Assembly (NCBI GenBank): GCA_015064195.1
Contig: SVSO01000070.1
Location: 1-12,984 of the forward strand
Source of the DNA: Oscillospiraceae bacterium
GTDB taxonomy: Bacteria > Bacillota_A > Clostridia > Oscillospirales > CAG-272
Length of the DNA stretch: 12,984 nt
Direction: 5' to 3'
This document shows, in pieces, positions 12,643 through 12,984 of this stretch (positions are counted from its first letter, which is position 1; every line of letters starts with the position of its first letter). The notes under the pieces are model-generated. The model was given only the letters and a program-made list of their open reading frames with translations, did no database searches and was not told the origin of the DNA. The position numbers and the translations under genes are program-made.

Positions 12643-12984
12643 ATGAAACTCTGTGTCAGCTCCTATTCCTTCGCCCAGTATCTGCGCGCGGGGAAAATGA
12701 ACCTCACCGACTGCGTGAAAAAAGCCCGCGAGATGGGCTTTGATGCCATCGAATTCACCGATCTGCCCGGCAAAACCGCCGAGGAGCGCGCTCCCATGGC
12801 ACGATCCCTCCGCAAAGAAGCGGCGGATGCGGGCATTGAGATCCTCGCCTACTCCGTGTGGGGACAGCTATATCAGCCAACGCCCGAGCTTCTGGAAGAT
12901 GAGATCCGCCGGCTGATGGAGCAGGCGGACACTGCGGCAGAGCTTGGTGCGGCGATCATGCGCCACGATGTCCTGTGGAATCTG
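12643..12984 (+). CDS. Sugar phosphate isomerase/epimerase (AP-endonuclease-2 TIM barrel), N-terminal part
   Basis: The first 114 codons of a gene running out of the window. MKLCVSSYSFAQYL opens with the first barrel strand, then CVKKAREMGFDAIEFTDLP, RSLRKEAADAGIEILAYSVW and AAELGAAIMRHDVL. These are successive strand/helix units of the xylose-isomerase-like/IolE-IolI TIM-barrel family, whose members isomerise, epimerise or eliminate on sugars and keto-sugars, usually with a metal ion. GGAG at 12633-12636, 6 bp before the ATG, sets the start. The 12-bp gap after the XRE-kinase gene indicates co-transcription. Metal ligands would lie in the missing part. Confidence 0.9.
   Translation, partial: MKLCVSSYSFAQYLRAGKMNLTDCVKKAREMGFDAIEFTDLPGKTAEERAPMARSLRKEAADAGIEILAYSVWGQLYQPTPELLEDEIRRLMEQADTAAELGAAIMRHDVLWNL

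Noticed and set aside
1..12984. tRNA, rRNA, CRISPR array, insertion sequence or phage attachment site
   Set aside because: I found no cloverleaf-like gene, no regularly spaced repeats, no transposase or integrase and no terminal inverted repeats. The traces of recombination are gene fragments without a recognisable mobile element.

Overview
The window looks like the genome of an anaerobic, fermentative Bacillota (Clostridia, probably an Oscillospirales- or Christensenellales-type gut or rumen bacterium). This rests on strong purine-rich ribosome binding sites, near-consensus sigma-A promoters with 17-bp spacers, and large lipoprotein sugar-binding proteins with Thr/Ala/Asp-rich linkers behind the lipobox. 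Several AraC regulators and carbohydrate enzymes without signal peptides point the same way. The taxonomic call is inference; no RNA gene or marker protein is present. The whole window is a carbohydrate-uptake and carbohydrate-processing region.

Left part (1-5944): a Gfo/Idh/MocA oxidoreductase (partial, minus strand) is divergent from a plus-strand run. That run is an AraC regulator (544-1374), a solute-binding lipoprotein (1415-2911) and an FAD-dependent oxidoreductase (2933-4255). After a short disrupted gap comes a GH36/GH27-like alpha-galactosidase (4382-5944). The gap before the alpha-galactosidase appears to hold the last ~20 codons and the terminator of an otherwise missing minus-strand gene. 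The alpha-galactosidase therefore starts without a convincing start codon or ribosome binding site.

Middle (5945-6523): about 580 bp with no intact gene. It holds a nested hairpin, an 18-residue lipoprotein signal peptide cut off from its body, the C-terminal helix-turn-helix of a decayed AraC regulator on the minus strand, and a possible fragment of an extracellular domain.

Right part (6524-12984): a second intact AraC regulator (minus, 6524-7396) is divergent from a tightly packed three-gene operon: a PnuC-like transporter (7562-8296), a cytoplasmic beta-propeller glycosidase-like protein (8271-9782) and a second solute-binding lipoprotein (9779-11212). A 242-bp gap with a 28-bp perfect palindrome follows. 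A new promoter then drives an XRE helix-turn-helix/BadF-type sugar-kinase fusion (11455-12630), followed 12 bp later by a sugar phosphate isomerase/epimerase cut by the window end.

A working picture (inference): surface lipoproteins capture oligosaccharides or glycosides, AraC regulators switch the local operons, and cytoplasmic alpha-galactosidase and propeller enzymes cleave imported material. The Gfo/Idh/MocA, FAD and isomerase-like enzymes may oxidise or rearrange unusual sugars. No ABC permease or ATPase lies in the window, so both binding proteins would depend on transport components encoded elsewhere. The most distinctive items are the XRE-BadF kinase fusion regulator, the PnuC-propeller-binding protein operon, and repeated traces of gene-order decay: orphan gene tails each still carrying a terminator.
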